DNA of 64,000 bases from the NCBI RefSeq assembly GCF_014839805.1, contig NC_051142.1:16772589-16836588 (forward strand), in the 5' to 3' direction. The position numbers and the translations under genes were made by a program. The notes under the pieces were generated by a model. That model searched no databases. It saw nothing but the letters and a program-made list of their open reading frames with translations, and was not told the origin of the DNA. Shown piece after piece: positions 61,762 to 64,000 of this stretch. The stretch is from Manduca sexta. Its lineage: Eukaryota; Arthropoda; Insecta; Lepidoptera; Sphingidae. Positions within the stretch are counted from its first letter, which is position 1. Each line of letters begins with the position of its first letter.

Positions 61762-63160
61762 AAGTTAATAAATTAAGTACGTTTACTAAGGGAGTGTTAC
61801 GTAAATTTAAAAATGCCGCATTACGAAAATGAAAAGTTGTGACGTTGTGTCTTAATGTTGCTTTTTTAAATAACTACATAAATAATATCCTTTTCATTCC
61901 GTAATACAACATTTATTATTGTAAATAACGGTACATACATAACGCGAACTACGGTAATTTTATATATTTTTTAAAATTTAACATACTTAAAAATTTAATA
62001 GTTATAATATAAAGGTTAAATAAATTATATTTGTAAACAAAACAAATATATACGTGATTTTTTAAATTTAATTATATTTAGGGATCATCTAATACTTGTA
62101 AAAATATATATAAGTACTATTTAAAATTCAAAAACAAATCCTCGAACAAACAGTAAAAATATTTAAAATCTTTAAATCGAAATTGCAAAGTTTATAATGT
62201 GCCACAAATTTCCCACCGAGTTTACCTTGACCCAAACAACGTACTATGTATAATATGATTACAAAATAACATAAACGTATCACACCTTTATTACTCAAAG
62301 GGTAGGCAGATGTGCAAGGGATGCAGAAATTACTTGTAGCCACTTTCCTCCCTGAAAATCGAGCCCATCACCATATGTGATACAATTTCAATTTCAAATA
62401 CACAAGCATGTGATTCATAACATACTTGTGCTATATTGTAATCATCATTGGCAATTAAAATCTACGTGAAATGATAATGTAGAGTTCATTGGAGTTGAGA
62501 CTTGCGAGGTACGCTGTACAGCTACACTGGTCACTTACCTGATTCTTGTCCTAAAGATATGCAAATTTGTATGAGATTATTATTCACATTAGTTTAAAAA
62601 CACTATAGGTTATAATAATACCAGCAAAAGGTATAACGTCCCACTGCATTCTCTCCTATCAATGCTTTGGCATTTTGTTCCTTATCTCATGTGAATAAAG
62701 AAAAACAAAAATAAATTTAAAAGACGGAAACCTTTCGATTAACATATTATTTACAATAATTAAAGTATGAATAACTGGGCTAAAATAAGTTAAACCTTGT
62801 CGACTTGGTTAAAGGCTAACTAGTGCGAGGTCACATCGACACTTAGTTCAAGTCGCTGGAAATATTAAAACGATTTACACCAAAATCCTATCTTACTCGT
62901 TTACGTGAAGAACGTTTTTCATTATATATTTCATTTTCATTGATGTCCCCATCTACTTCTAGTGACCATCCTGAGTCGAGGTTCGTAACCGGTTAGTGGG
63001 TTGTTCTCAGCATGGTTGCTTAATTTCCAAGGGTTGCGAGCGCCTAAAGCACTCACCTAAAAATCCGGTGTTTGTATAAGCCGGCCCTTGCCAGGCTAAC
63101 AAATTGGGTCATGTTAAAAAAAAGGTAGAATATCCGTCAAAGGAGACGAAAATTTTCTCG
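61762..63160. other. Putative first intron or intergenic DNA, no exon seen
   Basis: AT-rich; includes a SINE-like fragment at 62275-62395 (tcaaagggtaggcagatgtg) related to those at 2690-2766 and 51925-52060. No coding exon supported. Confidence 0.4.
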
Positions 63161-63164
63161 ACTA

Positions 63165-63310
63165 ACAGCCGTTTTTAATAAACAATCTTCAATCCGATTT
63201 CGAGAAAGCACCAATCATAATAACTCATTTGTATGCATGTTAGAAAAACCCACCATTGATCAATTTTTGAGCTAGATCGAATAGGGATCGTTTATTGAAA
63301 AGGGTGGTTA
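63165..63310. mobile_element. MITE family ACAGCCG, copy 5
   Basis: Left acagccgtttttaataaac, right ggatcgtttattgaaaaggg then tggtta; flanks read ctaACAGCC and GGTTAgtg, consistent with TA or TAA duplication. Both ends preserved. Confidence 0.78.
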
Positions 63311-63450
63311 GTGATAATAATTTATATGCACCAGCTTTGGTGGTACACGTAATGAAATAACCATAACGGCCTATATAGCCCTAGGAAGAATAATAATAAT
63401 ATATTTATTTTCTCACAACTTTTAAAAATGGTAATTAATTCTTCCGACTG

Positions 63451-63633
63451 CAGGGCCCTTATTCTGTATGATAGTGTAAACGCGTAACGCGGCCGTGTCA
63501 TGTTATCTTCGAGAAATGTGCGTGGAATGGTATTCTGTAAGCCAAATTTCTATAGTCCTAAACATGATGCGTTGTGTTACGTGCTTGTTACGCACTGTTA
63601 AAATAACGTGCGGGATAGAGAATAAGGCCCCAG
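63451..63633. mobile_element. Harbinger-like MITE, family C copy 3
   Basis: 177-bp element between CAG trinucleotides at 63451-63453 and 63631-63633, almost identical to 30292-30474. The open frame at 63495-63698 starts inside it and is not a gene. Confidence 0.88.
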
Positions 63634-64000
63634 AGCTAAGCATAAACCTGTGTTACAGAAGTCAATATCAGTGTGTACTCGTTAGGAAAGGGGGATGATC
63701 ATGCGTAACCTAGCTACGTTCCGACCCAGTTGTTACTTAGTTGGTTCCTTAGACTAAATTCTCTAGATTCTACACCAGCTACCAGTATAACGAGTAGAAC
63801 TTCGCGATGGCCTGTTTCGTTTCATATGTCTTAAGACGACTCTCGGGGGAAGATGAATTGACGATAACTGCCGAAACTAGCCCAAAACCCCTTATTACTC
63901 CAGGAAAATACTTTCTTGTTTTTGCTATCATAAAATAGCCCCTATAGGTCCCGCCTTGGGATATAAAACCGCTAACTCTCGTTACTTAATCTTGGATATT
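63634..64000. other. End of window, no gene seen
   Basis: Slightly less AT-rich than most of the window but without a supportable exon or repeat. Confidence 0.4.

Overview
The window looks like nuclear DNA from a moth or butterfly (Lepidoptera). It is AT-rich. Its genes are split by introns of up to about 5 kb with GT-AG borders, and it is full of small transposable elements of kinds typical of Lepidoptera: tRNA-derived SINEs, Helitrons ending in a hairpin plus CTAG, hAT, PIF/Harbinger and TTAA-type MITEs, and LINE tails. There is no bacterial, plasmid or phage signature and no CRISPR array. Species was not determined.

Layout. (1) 826-6162 (+): a complete six-exon gene for the zinc transporter ZIP9 (SLC39A9); the exons join in frame to 292 residues. 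(2) 6.2-11.3 kb: a MITE just after the ZIP9 stop codon, a complete Helitron, other MITEs and a SINE. (3) 11336-22203 (-): a complete 14-coding-exon fatty acyl-CoA reductase (FAR); the exons join in frame to 625 residues with an N-terminal extension of about 135 residues. Its 5 kb third-exon-side intron holds a tRNA-Val(UAC) gene on the opposite strand. The start codon lies just inside an exon, so the FAR promoter and 5' leader must be upstream (above 22.2 kb). (4) 22.2-61.5 kb: about 39 kb with no convincing protein-coding gene, made of transposon remnants and unassigned AT-rich DNA. Two exon-like stretches on the minus strand (about 43.6 and 52.3 kb) are weak candidates for untranslated leader exons. 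(5) 61717-61759 (+): a possible first coding exon of another gene that would continue beyond 64 kb.

The two main genes are convergent (tail to tail) and functionally unrelated: ZIP9 moves zinc across membranes of the secretory pathway, FAR reduces fatty acyl-CoA to fatty alcohol. I see no gene cluster or new enzymatic system. The most informative content is the transposon archaeology: a three-copy, nearly identical Harbinger-like MITE whose empty target site can be read from the element it landed in, a hAT MITE with a perfect 8-bp target duplication, a SINE with a perfect 12-bp duplication, a Helitron carrying three tandem 123-bp units, a hAT MITE nested in a SINE, and a TTAA foldback element with an inner palindrome.
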